Shown here piece by piece: positions 24,743 to 32,447 of a DNA stretch of 64,000 nt. The position numbers and the translations under genes are program-made. Below the pieces are notes generated by a model that saw only the letters and a list, made by a program, of their open reading frames with translations, was not told the DNA's origin and ran no database searches. Origin of the DNA: Flavobacterium sp. HJ-32-4 (lineage in GTDB: Bacteria > Bacteroidota > Bacteroidia > Flavobacteriales > Flavobacteriaceae); contig NZ_CP092832.1 in NCBI RefSeq assembly GCF_022532105.1, positions 3,439,001-3,503,000 of the forward strand, given 5' to 3'. How positions within the stretch are numbered: position 1 is the first letter of the stretch; every line of letters starts with the position of its first letter.

Positions 24743-24800
24743 TCATTATTCTCACTTACTCATCTTAATTGCTCATTGTTCCTTGTTACTTGTTCATTTC
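24743..24800. repeat. Heptamer-period array upstream of the membrane protein operon
   Basis: Eight consecutive 7-bp units share the pattern (G/C)(T)T(C/A)(x)TT, for example GCTCATT (24771-24777), GTTACTT (24785-24791) and GTTCATT (24792-24798). The last units supply the TTG used as -33 element of the downstream + strand gene. Confidence 0.75.
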
Positions 24801-24821
24801 AAAAACCTTTTCCTATTTTCG
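24790..24821 (+). promoter_or_regulatory. Probable promoter of the CCC-motif/DUF2752 operon
   Basis: TTG at 24790-24792 and TATTTTCG at 24814-24821 (one mismatch to TAnnTTTG) are 21 bases apart. The ATG follows at 24838. Confidence 0.5.
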
Positions 24822-24837
24822 GCAAAAATTTCTCTCA

Positions 24838-25209
24838 ATGGAAGAAACCCATTCACAATACCCACCCGCAAATCCCTATGGAGGCGGGTATCGCCCTTTT
24901 CCAGCCGCGCTCCCGAACGCCAACGCCGTGTTGGTACTCGGTATTTTATCCATCGCGCTTTGCTTCTGTTACGGCATCGTGGGTCTTATTTTGGGCATCA
25001 TAGCACTCGTGCTTTCCTCGCGTTGCAAAGCGATGTATGAGGCACAGCCTAGTGCTTATACACCATCCTCCTATAACAACATGAATGCAGGCCGGATTTG
25101 CGCCATCATCGGAATCTGCCTTTCCGCTGTGTACTTCCTGTTTGTCTTGTACGTGATAATTGTAGGAGCCGCCATGTCGACTGTGCCGTGGTACATGATG
25201 GAGCAATAG
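24838..25209 (+). CDS. Small CCC-motif-type membrane protein
   Basis: A 123-residue integral membrane protein of unknown function. A polar, proline- and glycine-rich N-terminus (EETHSQYPPANPYGGGYRPF) precedes one long hydrophobic region (VLVLGILSIALCFCYGIVGL then ILGIIALVL) with the GLILGIIAL turn and a following RCK. A second hydrophobic region lies near residues 88-115. The layout resembles the Bacteroidota CCC-motif/DUF4190 membrane proteins. I use the ATG at 24838; in-frame starts upstream lie in the heptamer repeat and promoter. The next gene begins one base after its stop, so both are co-expressed. Confidence 0.75.
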   Translation: MEETHSQYPPANPYGGGYRPFPAALPNANAVLVLGILSIALCFCYGIVGLILGIIALVLSSRCKAMYEAQPSAYTPSSYNNMNAGRICAIIGICLSAVYFLFVLYVIIVGAAMSTVPWYMMEQ

Positions 25210-25210
25210 G

Positions 25211-25501
25211 ATGATCGAGTGGCTGGAGGCCCATATGCTCGCCTGCTCGATGAAGGCTACCTTCGGCATCGAATGTCCGGGCTGTGGTATGCAACGTGCA
25301 CTGATAGCACTACTCCGCGGTGACGTTATGGATTCTTTGCACTATAACGCCGCCTTGGTGCCCTTCTTATTGACTATTTCCGCACTAATGGGACAGCTAT
25401 GGGCCAAACACCCAAAAGGAGGATATGTGGTGATGTGGCTGTTCATCCTGACTTCGACCATAACAACCGTGCAATTCCTATATAAGGTCTCCACCTGGTA
25501 G
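25211..25501 (+). CDS. DUF2752 domain membrane protein
   Basis: A 96-residue protein carrying the DUF2752 signature CPGCGMQRALIALLRGDVMDSLHYN (read as two adjacent blocks), followed by two hydrophobic helices. DUF2752 genes commonly follow a CCC-motif membrane protein gene, as here, with a 1-base gap. The function is unknown; the paired cysteines in CPGCG could bind a metal or form a disulfide, which is inference. It ends before a bidirectional terminator. Confidence 0.88.
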   Translation: MIEWLEAHMLACSMKATFGIECPGCGMQRALIALLRGDVMDSLHYNAALVPFLLTISALMGQLWAKHPKGGYVVMWLFILTSTITTVQFLYKVSTW

Positions 25502-25523
25502 ACAGGAACGATTACAAAAGAAA

Positions 25524-25554
25524 AAAGGCTGTCTCCGATAAGAAGACAGCCTTT
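25524..25554. terminator. Bidirectional terminator
   Basis: AAAGGCTGTCT (25524-25534) pairs with AGACAGCCTTT (25544-25554); runs of A before and T after make it work for the + strand DUF2752 operon and the - strand acyl-CoA dehydrogenase gene. Confidence 0.9.
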
Positions 25555-25574
25555 TATGCTTTATGTATCGCTAC

Positions 25575-26714
25575 TTACCTTAGCAAATTACGTGAAATCA
25601 CCACCTTCTGGATTTCGGTAGTGCCCTCTCCAATCGTGCAGAGTTTCGAGTCACGGTAAAACTTCTCAACGGGAAAATCTTTCGTGTAACCATATCCGCC
25701 ATGGATTTGCACCGCTTCGTTCGAGATGCGCACGCAGGCTTCCGATGCATACATTTTGGCCATGGCGCCTGCAGTGGTAACCGGTTGGTGGGCCTCTTTC
25801 AGGTGGGCCGCTTTGCGCAACAGCAATTCCGACGCTTCGATCTCGGTGGCCATATCGGCCAACTTAAAGGAAATCCCCTGGAACTCGCTGATTGGCTTTC
25901 CGAACTGCACCCGCTCTTTCGAATATTTCAATGACGCTTCATAGGCCCCTTTCGCAATGCCAAGCGAAAGCGCCCCAATCGAAATACGGCCGCCGTCAAG
26001 GATTTTCATTGCTTGGATAAAACCCTGTCCGACCTCACCCAAACGGTTCTCATCCGGTACGCGGCAGCTATCAAAAATCAATTCCGCTGTTTCAGACGCC
26101 CGCATACCGAGTTTGTTCTCTTTCTTACCGGATGAAAATCCAAGCATACCTTTCTCAAGTACGAAGGCGGTCATCCCCTTCGAATCACCTTTCTCACCCG
26201 TCCGGGCAATCACCACGGCCACCTCTCCGGAGATTGCGTGGGTAATGAAGTTCTTCGCGCCGTTCAGTATCCAGTCGTTGCCGTCTCGTTTCGCAGTCGT
26301 GTTCATCCCACCTGCATCCGATCCGGTATTGTGTTCGGTCAATCCCCAGGCGCCAATGTGTTCACCGGTCGCCAGTTTCGGAATCCAACGGCGTTTCTGC
26401 TCATCGTTACCAAACGTCAGGATGTGATTGGTGCAAAGCGAATTGTGGGCTGCAACCGACAATCCAATAGACGGATCGACCTTTGAAATTTCTTCGATGA
26501 TCGTAATATACTCGTGATAGCCCAGACCCGAACCACCAAGTTCTTCCGGCACTAAAATACCCATGTAGCCCATCTGGCCCAGTCTTCGGAAAAGGTCAAC
26601 CGGAAACAGCTGCGCCTCATCCCATTCCATAACGTGTGGACGGATATGTGTTTCGGCAAAATCGCGCACGGATTCCGCAATCATGGTATTGGATTCCAGG
26701 TAGTCAAAAGTCAT
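25575..26714 (-). CDS. Acyl-CoA dehydrogenase
   Basis: A 379-residue FAD-dependent acyl-CoA dehydrogenase that introduces the alpha-beta double bond in fatty or branched-chain acyl-CoA. Visible: the N-terminal helical domain (VRDFAETHIRPHVMEWDE), the FAD/substrate segment AWGLTEHNTGSDAGGMNTTA, the RVQFGKPISEFQG helix, IHGGYGYTKDFPVEKFYRD and the end motif IGEGTTEIQKVVISRNLLR, which contains the catalytic glutamate. Substrate chain length cannot be read from the sequence. A perfect -7 box lies 27 bases upstream, overlapping the end of the next gene. Confidence 0.93.
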   Translation of the reverse strand: MTFDYLESNTMIAESVRDFAETHIRPHVMEWDEAQLFPVDLFRRLGQMGYMGILVPEELGGSGLGYHEYITIIEEISKVDPSIGLSVAAHNSLCTNHILTFGNDEQKRRWIPKLATGEHIGAWGLTEHNTGSDAGGMNTTAKRDGNDWILNGAKNFITHAISGEVAVVIARTGEKGDSKGMTAFVLEKGMLGFSSGKKENKLGMRASETAELIFDSCRVPDENRLGEVGQGFIQAMKILDGGRISIGALSLGIAKGAYEASLKYSKERVQFGKPISEFQGISFKLADMATEIEASELLLRKAAHLKEAHQPVTTAGAMAKMYASEACVRISNEAVQIHGGYGYTKDFPVEKFYRDSKLCTIGEGTTEIQKVVISRNLLR

Positions 26715-26731
26715 AATCGAAGGTTTATTTT

Positions 26732-27595
26732 TCAGAATTCCAAATATAGACTTATTATTTTTAATTTTTCAAGTGGAAAGCCCTCAACATTTGCTAAATC
26801 CTCAGCATTCTTTATTCCCGAGTGCATGCTACGGTATACCATTACCTCTTTTGTCAGGTTGTAATTAAAATAGGGAGCCTGCATGATTTCGCGAAAGGTG
26901 GCTTCATTGATACGCACCTTTTTCACCGCAGGCGCCGGGCCCACTACAAAGGCTTTCTTTACTTCAGCAAGTGCCTCGGGCCGCAACCCCCAAACAAGTT
27001 CCAACTGGTCGATCGAGACGAACGCCCCAAATTTTTCCCGAAGCTTCAGGATGCGTTCCGACAAGGCTGGTCCGATGCCGTACACCTTGATCAGGTCTTC
27101 CTGTGTGGCCGTATTGATATCGAGTGGCTTTTGCTGACGCTTTTCAATCCTCACGGTATCTTTGGTAAAAGAGCCCCGCGCGTTTCGGTGCGTTACCCAT
27201 TCGGGAAATCGAAAAAAGGGTGACAACCGCTCCAGCAACGAATCCGAGATACCGGTTACTTTCTGAAATTCACGGGCGGAGTTAACGTAGCGTCCGGTTT
27301 TACGGAAAGCCAACAGGCGGTCAATCTCGGCTGCTGACATGCCAAGCCGGTATCCTTTATAGTCGCTGATAAAATTCGGGTTGAATGGATACTGCTTGGG
27401 CTGTTCAGACTTCCGGATGGTCTTGAGGGAATCGATCATTCGTTGTGTGGCCATCCATTCCGTTTCGTCCTTCGATGGGACACCGGATGCACCGATATCA
27501 CTGCCGTACAAAACGATCTGGAAAACTACCATAAGAAGCGCGAGCACCGTCAATCCCCTTCGCTGGCGGCGCGAAAAGGTCAGGCTAGCTCCCAT
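26732..27595 (-). CDS. ComEA-like helix-hairpin-helix protein
   Basis: A 287-residue membrane-anchored protein. One N-terminal hydrophobic segment (about residues 15-32) is followed by three HhH-type units: MSAAEIDRLLAFRKTGRYVNSAREFQKVTGIS, then the clearest one DINTATQEDLIKVYGIGPAL.SERILKLRE (split here for length, about residues 160-190), and a C-terminal INEATFREIMQAPYF.YNLTKEVMVYR. Such proteins bind DNA non-specifically, as ComEA does in DNA uptake, but many Bacteroidota carry this form without proof of competence. It sits 9 bases behind the PspC gene, in the same operon. Confidence 0.8.
   Translation of the reverse strand: MGASLTFSRRQRRGLTVLALLMVVFQIVLYGSDIGASGVPSKDETEWMATQRMIDSLKTIRKSEQPKQYPFNPNFISDYKGYRLGMSAAEIDRLLAFRKTGRYVNSAREFQKVTGISDSLLERLSPFFRFPEWVTHRNARGSFTKDTVRIEKRQQKPLDINTATQEDLIKVYGIGPALSERILKLREKFGAFVSIDQLELVWGLRPEALAEVKKAFVVGPAPAVKKVRINEATFREIMQAPYFNYNLTKEVMVYRSMHSGIKNAEDLANVEGFPLEKLKIISLYLEF
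26741..26772 (-). promoter_or_regulatory. Promoter of the acyl-CoA dehydrogenase gene
   Basis: On the - strand TATATTTG (26741-26748) and TTG (26770-26772) are separated by 21 bases. It lies inside the 3' end of the helix-hairpin-helix gene. Confidence 0.6.
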
Positions 27596-27604
27596 AATGC
27601 AAAC

Positions 27605-27832
27605 TTAAAGGTCGAACACCGACGATCGCTTGGCGCGGATAAGGTCTTTCAACTTGAGCCAAAACGCGAGTGTGAGGTACACCCCGAACCAAAGTCCGGC
27701 CGTCACAAAGGAAATGTAAATGAAAAACAGGCGGACACTGCTGGCGCGCATCCCCAGTCGATCGGCTAACCGCGAAGCTGCGTTGAAGCCGTGTTTTTCG
27801 AAGAAATATTTGAGTCGGGTGACTACTGACAT
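27605..27832 (-). CDS. PspC domain membrane protein
   Basis: A 75-residue protein with a PspC-like core: SRLADRLGMRASSVRLFFIY followed by a hydrophobic helix (ISFVTAGLWFGVYLTLAFWL) and a basic tail. PspC proteins belong to the phage-shock membrane stress response; this short form, common in Flavobacteriaceae, has no demonstrated role. It lies between the DUF2851 and HhH genes with gaps of 21 and 9 bases, so the three are probably one operon. Confidence 0.75.
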   Translation of the reverse strand: MSVVTRLKYFFEKHGFNAASRLADRLGMRASSVRLFFIYISFVTAGLWFGVYLTLAFWLKLKDLIRAKRSSVFDL

Positions 27833-27853
27833 ATACGTGCATAAAAATACGGA

Positions 27854-29125
27854 TTATTCGGTTCGTAACAACTGGTGCCCTACGGTACATTCGAGGCAGC
27901 GTCCGCGAGAGCAAAAAGAGGTCTTCAGCTCGAGCAACGCCTGGGTTTCGAAGGCATCGGCCGCTGCGATTCCCAGTTGCCCAAAGCGTTCCACTACTAC
28001 ATTGCGTTCGGGTTTCAGTTCGCGTAACAGTACGATAAGGTCTTCGTCGGGCAAATCGCCTTTCGCCTGTCCGTAAAGAAACCGCAGCGGCACAATGGTA
28101 TTGATGATCACTAAATCGATAAAAGAATCCGATAGCCCTTTTCTACGCTGTGGCGACGGGCGATCGAACAGGTAATGTGTCTCCCAATAAGGCGTTGTCT
28201 GGCTCTTCAGCAGCGCTCGGAGTTCCCGCCCTGATGAGGCCAGCATAACCGAGGTAAAAAGATGTGCGGAACGATGGTAAAGCCACGCTAACTGCGATAA
28301 CCGGATGGTCGGGAAATTATCCGGACGCAGTTTGAAAAAGTGAACAGGCTCTGAAACAGGCGGCGGCAACCGGTACTTGGTCGACAGATAGGCAAATTCG
28401 CCCTGTAAGGTCTTGAAGTAGTGGTCTTCTTTCTCTCCATCCAACATCCCGCAGAGCCCCATAAAAAGCGCTTCCAACCGGGTGGGGTCGTCTGCTTCCT
28501 TTCGCACCAACGAAAACGGCAACAGACCTGACATGGCAAAAAAGATTTCCCCGTTTTGGTTAAGTCCGAACGTACGTGCCAGCATCCGAAACAGCACCGC
28601 CTCCCAATCGCCCGCCTGGTATTCCGGCCATGACCGTATCTGAAGCGACTTCCGTTCCAACCGCTCGAAAAATAAGCGTTCGAGCCAGGCCGAGAAGTGA
28701 AATGCATCGACATCGGCAATCTGGCGTTCGCAATAAATCCACTCTTTGGGCGCCAGCAACTGGTTATACCGCAAAAGCGTTGAAGAAGGAACGCGCCCCC
28801 GAAGTTCCAACGTCGGGATTTCAGTTTGGTCGGCCCGAAACACCGGCGTATCGTGTTCCCACACCACATGCAGGATCACGCTGTCGTAGGCCCGATCCGC
28901 TTCATGGCGGTGCGCATACCAATCGGATGACTTCAGGTGTATCTCGATGTTCCCGGCCCACTTCTGTCGGTCGAGTACAATCTGCGCGTTGAAAAAATCC
29001 GGACCGGCCACCTGTAGGTACTGGCCCGGATGCACAATCGCAAGGTCTTTTCCGTCGACGGTCGTCAACGAGTGGTTGTCGAATTTTGAATACCTCCATA
29101 CATAATGCAGGAAATCCTCTCTCAT
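27854..29125 (-). CDS. DUF2851 family protein
   Basis: A 423-residue cytosolic protein of the DUF2851 family found across Bacteroidota. The N-terminus (REDFLHYVWRYSKFD, HPGQYLQVAGPDFFNAQI, GNIEIHLKSSDWYAH) is the most conserved part. The C-terminus has a cysteine cluster (SFCSRGRCLECTVGH) that could bind zinc. There is no signal peptide. Function is unknown; some relatives have been linked loosely to nuclease-like folds, which I cannot support from this sequence. First gene of a set with PspC and HhH genes. Confidence 0.85.
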   Translation of the reverse strand: MREDFLHYVWRYSKFDNHSLTTVDGKDLAIVHPGQYLQVAGPDFFNAQIVLDRQKWAGNIEIHLKSSDWYAHRHEADRAYDSVILHVVWEHDTPVFRADQTEIPTLELRGRVPSSTLLRYNQLLAPKEWIYCERQIADVDAFHFSAWLERLFFERLERKSLQIRSWPEYQAGDWEAVLFRMLARTFGLNQNGEIFFAMSGLLPFSLVRKEADDPTRLEALFMGLCGMLDGEKEDHYFKTLQGEFAYLSTKYRLPPPVSEPVHFFKLRPDNFPTIRLSQLAWLYHRSAHLFTSVMLASSGRELRALLKSQTTPYWETHYLFDRPSPQRRKGLSDSFIDLVIINTIVPLRFLYGQAKGDLPDEDLIVLLRELKPERNVVVERFGQLGIAAADAFETQALLELKTSFCSRGRCLECTVGHQLLRTE

Positions 29126-29299
29126 GGCGTAAACTGGACTAGTGGCTTAGATAGTCGCAAGCTAACACGGTTTTCTGTTCCGATTTTACGGGAAAAACCG
29201 CATATTTTCCCACAAACCTGCTGCGTCCGATGCGATCAAAAAACGTCCACATAGGAGCACATGCCCGCGTTTCGGTATCTTTACACAAAATCGTATTGG

Positions 29300-30943
29300 A
29301 TGCGCGCTTTACTTATCCTACTCCTGACCGCCGTCACCTCGCAAGCCCAGACTTATAAAATCTCGTATGACCGCATTTCCAACGGTACGCCCGCAGACGG
29401 AGCGTCCCCGGTCGTTTTTACCGACTCCGATAAGACCGTGGTGACCCAATCGGCCATCCTCGCCGGGAAGGCATCTGTTCCCTACGAGCAAACACTGCTT
29501 TTTCGCGATCAGCCCGGCGTCTTTTACCTATCAGCCGTTTTAGGAGCAAACCGGACTGTCGCGACCAAAGACAGTACGACCATTGCCGGCCAACAACTGG
29601 AACTTCGTCCGGACCGCAAAAAGATACTCGGATACGAATGTAAGTTGGCGCACACGGTGATCAATTCCAATAGCATCGACATCTGGTATACGGAGGCGTT
29701 GGGCGTGCAGGGAGGGCCGTCGGTATTAGGACAACGGCTCGGACTCGTACTCGAAACCATCCGCAACGGACAATTCGTGGTCAGGGCACGCCAAATTGAA
29801 AAGGTGAAGGGTTTTCCGCCTTTTCCTGCCATAGCACCCTTATCGGACCTCCTCACCTACCGCGACCTTTTGTGGAGAAGCCGCTTTACAACGATCCCCC
29901 TGTTCCGCCAACAGGTATTGAACTTTTCGGACGACGCTACCTCTAATGACAGTATTTTCCGTTTTGGCGGTGGCAGTATCGCCGTTCGAAAAATCCGTTT
30001 CCCGGAAATAGGATCCGGAAGCGTGGCCTTCCTGGACGTCACCGAGCAATCTACGGGCGATGCCTACGACCGCACTGGATCGGTATTCCTCCTGCCGGTC
30101 ACAGGCCCCAGTTTTTGGGACGCACTTGAGAAAGGGATTGAGGCGGTGCCGGTATATGAAAACGGAAACGGCAAGAAATACCAGGGAATGGTACGGGCAG
30201 GCGACTACGAACCCTTATTGGAATTGATGCGGTTCTTTACTCCTTTTGGCGTTAAAGGCTACAACCATTTACAGTTAAAGAACAAAGTATGGCAGGACAG
30301 CGTCTCCTATCGACAGGACATTACCGACCTCATCCCGGCGTTTTCGGGTAAGGAAATGTATGTGGGAATCGTGATCGGAAACTACGATAAAGGAGGACAT
30401 ACGGTCAATGCGAACATCACCGTGCACACGGATCCGGATTCGGAGAAGCTCGGGGTGGCGAAGGTCCTGCCGCTTTTTAATACGGTGAACATACTGGAGA
30501 TGCGCGGCCAGAACTACGGTTCGATGTTTGATGTGGAAAAAGGACTTGAAGTCACCTTCACACTGCCCGAAGGGGCCCGAAACGCGCGGTTGCGGTATAT
30601 CGTAACGGGACATGGCGGATGGGAACACGGCGATGAATTCATGCGAAAGAAAAACATGCTTTTCCTCGACGGGGCCGAACGGTTTGCGTTCACACCCTGG
30701 CGGACCGACTGCGGCAGCTATCGACTTGCGAACCCGGCGTCAGGGAACTTTGAAAACGGTCTCTCTTCCAGCGATTACAGCCGTTCGAATTGGTGTCCGG
30801 GCACTACTACCAATCCTATTTGGATTGACCTCGGCGACCTGGCCCCGGGCACGCATACCCTCCAGGTCAAAATCCCGATGGGCGCCCCGGAAGGTGGTAG
30901 TTTCAGCGCATGGAATGTGTCGGGTGTGCTGGAATACAACTAA
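29300..30943 (+). CDS. Secreted GLPGLI-like/PNGase F-like fusion protein
   Basis: A 547-residue exported protein. After the signal peptide (RALLILLLTAVTSQAQ) the first ~190 residues resemble GLPGLI family proteins (KKILGYECKLAHTVI, WYTEALGVQGGPSVLGQRLGLVLE). The C-terminal ~330 residues resemble the two-domain PNGase F amidase, which removes N-glycans from asparagine: GDAYDRTG with Asp257 aligns with the catalytic Asp60 region, GHGGWEHGDEFMRKK with Glu446 aligns with Glu206, and NWCPGTTTNPIWIDLG matches the WCPGM segment. The position of Glu118 appears as KGGHTVN, that is His. Enzymatic activity is therefore uncertain. The start at 29300 fits a -7-like TATCTTTA at 29276-29283; an upstream Met at 29261 would lie before it. 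Confidence 0.75.
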   Translation: MRALLILLLTAVTSQAQTYKISYDRISNGTPADGASPVVFTDSDKTVVTQSAILAGKASVPYEQTLLFRDQPGVFYLSAVLGANRTVATKDSTTIAGQQLELRPDRKKILGYECKLAHTVINSNSIDIWYTEALGVQGGPSVLGQRLGLVLETIRNGQFVVRARQIEKVKGFPPFPAIAPLSDLLTYRDLLWRSRFTTIPLFRQQVLNFSDDATSNDSIFRFGGGSIAVRKIRFPEIGSGSVAFLDVTEQSTGDAYDRTGSVFLLPVTGPSFWDALEKGIEAVPVYENGNGKKYQGMVRAGDYEPLLELMRFFTPFGVKGYNHLQLKNKVWQDSVSYRQDITDLIPAFSGKEMYVGIVIGNYDKGGHTVNANITVHTDPDSEKLGVAKVLPLFNTVNILEMRGQNYGSMFDVEKGLEVTFTLPEGARNARLRYIVTGHGGWEHGDEFMRKKNMLFLDGAERFAFTPWRTDCGSYRLANPASGNFENGLSSSDYSRSNWCPGTTTNPIWIDLGDLAPGTHTLQVKIPMGAPEGGSFSAWNVSGVLEYN

Positions 30944-30968
30944 AAAAAATCTCCCTGTTCTAAAAAGA

Positions 30969-30992
30969 AAAAGCGCGCTCACGAGCGCTTTT
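30969..30992. terminator. Bidirectional terminator
   Basis: AAAAGCGC (30969-30976 approx.) pairs with GCGCTTTT (30985-30992). It lies 25 bases past the PNGase F-like stop and 19 bases past the cystathionine synthase stop on the other strand. Confidence 0.85.
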
Positions 30993-31011
30993 CTATAAGA
31001 CATGGGTGCCC

Positions 31012-32373
31012 TTATTTAATGGACCCGATGATGTCGTGCTTCGTAATGATATGGTGTTTGCCGTTGCCGAGCTCCACCAGCACGGCCTGTCCGTCTTTTC
31101 CAAAGAGTTTCGATACCTCTTCAATGGCCGTACCGGCTTTCACCACGGGATAGGGCGCGCCCATCACCTCGCGGATCGGCTTTTCGGCTACGTTTTTGTC
31201 GGCTACGTAATGACGGAACAGATCGGTTTCGTCGACGGAACCCACAAATCCGTTGATATCGATAACCGGGATTTGCGAGATGTTGTACTTCCGCATCCGC
31301 TCGATGGCGTGTGACACCAGTTCTTCGGTACGGACGGTGATCAGTGGCTTGTCAACGTGGTCTTTGATGACGTCTTCCGCCTTTGTAATCTCTTCTTCGA
31401 GGAAACCACGCTCGCGCATCCAGTCGTCGTTGAACATCTTGCCCACGTAACGGCTGCCTGAATCGTGAAACAGGACGACGACCACATCATCCGGTTTGAA
31501 ATGTTCCTTGAGTTGCAACAAGCCTTTGACGGCAGCTCCGGCCGAATTCCCAACAAAAATACCTTCTTCCAGGGCCAGTCGGCGTTGGTAGACGGCTGCA
31601 TCTTTATCGGTTACTTTCGTAAAACCGTCGATGAGGCTGAAGTTGACGTTTTTCGGGAGGATGTCCTCGCCGATGCCTTCCGTGATATACGAATAGATTT
31701 CGTTCTCATCAAAAATGCCCGTTTCATGGTATTTCTTGAACACCGAGCCATAGGTATCAATACCCCAGCACTTGATGTCAGGGTTCTTTTCTTTCAGGTA
31801 TTTGGCCACGCCGGAGATCGTACCTCCTGTTCCCACACCCACTACAAAATGCGTCACCTTCCCGCCGGTCTGCTCCCAGATCTCCGGTCCGGTTGATTCA
31901 TAATGTGCCTGGGTATTCGACATGTTGTCGTATTGGTTTACGTACCACGCATTTGGCGTTTCCTCTGCCAGACGACGCGATACCGAATAGTAGGAACGCG
32001 GATCAGTGGGCTCCACATCCGTCGGGCACACCACTACTTTCGCTCCTACGGCCCGCAGGATATCCATTTTCTCTTTGGATTGTTTGTCGGTAATGACACA
32101 AATCAGCTTGTATCCTTTGATGATGGCGGCCAGTGCCAGTCCCATTCCGGTGTTGCCCGACGTACCTTCAATGATGGTACCGCCCGGTTTCAGGCGCCCG
32201 TCGGCTTCGGCATCCTCCACCATTTTTACGGCCATCCGGTCTTTCACGGAATTGCCGGGGTTGAAGGTCTCGACCTTTGCCAACACCAGTGCATCAATCT
32301 CTTTTGTAATCTTGTTGAGTTTCACCATGGGTGTGTTCCCAATGGTACCCAATATGTTTTCAGCGTAGTTCAT
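31012..32373 (-). CDS. Cystathionine beta-synthase-like PLP enzyme with CBS domains
   Basis: A 453-residue PLP fold-type II enzyme that condenses serine or O-acetylserine with homocysteine or sulfide. The catalytic lysine is in GNSVKDRMA (~42), the phosphate loop is GTGGTISG, and substrate loops are EGTSGNTGMGLA and GNSAGAAVKGL. The last ~125 residues form a pair of CBS domains (ITVRTEELVSHAIERMRKYN, IPVIDINGFVGSVDETDL, ITKHDIIGSIK), which makes cystathionine beta-synthase more likely than CysK. The ATG at 32373 lies 18 bases from a perfect -7 box; a longer in-frame extension reaching 32790 runs through the promoter, the heptamer array and the porin gene and is not real. Confidence 0.9.
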   Translation of the reverse strand: MNYAENILGTIGNTPMVKLNKITKEIDALVLAKVETFNPGNSVKDRMAVKMVEDAEADGRLKPGGTIIEGTSGNTGMGLALAAIIKGYKLICVITDKQSKEKMDILRAVGAKVVVCPTDVEPTDPRSYYSVSRRLAEETPNAWYVNQYDNMSNTQAHYESTGPEIWEQTGGKVTHFVVGVGTGGTISGVAKYLKEKNPDIKCWGIDTYGSVFKKYHETGIFDENEIYSYITEGIGEDILPKNVNFSLIDGFTKVTDKDAAVYQRRLALEEGIFVGNSAGAAVKGLLQLKEHFKPDDVVVVLFHDSGSRYVGKMFNDDWMRERGFLEEEITKAEDVIKDHVDKPLITVRTEELVSHAIERMRKYNISQIPVIDINGFVGSVDETDLFRHYVADKNVAEKPIREVMGAPYPVVKAGTAIEEVSKLFGKDGQAVLVELGNGKHHIITKHDIIGSIK

Positions 32374-32390
32374 TTGACTGTATTTCGGCG

Positions 32391-32398
32391 CAAAGATA
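32391..32398 (-). promoter_or_regulatory. -7 box of the cystathionine beta-synthase-like gene
   Basis: On the - strand TATCTTTG matches TAnnTTTG exactly and predicts a leader of ~11 nt. The -33 TTG is not clear; the heptamer array begins 15 bases upstream. Confidence 0.6.
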
Positions 32399-32412
32399 CG
32401 GAAACGATTGCG

Positions 32413-32447
32413 TTGAAAGTCGAAAGTCAAAAGTCGAAAGTTGGGAC
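32413..32447. repeat. Heptamer array between porin and CBS-like gene
   Basis: Five 7-bp units: TTGAAAG (32413), TCGAAAG (32420), TCAAAAG (32427), then TCGAAAG again and the degenerate TTGGGAC. It fills the gap from the porin stop codon to the promoter of the next gene. Confidence 0.8.
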
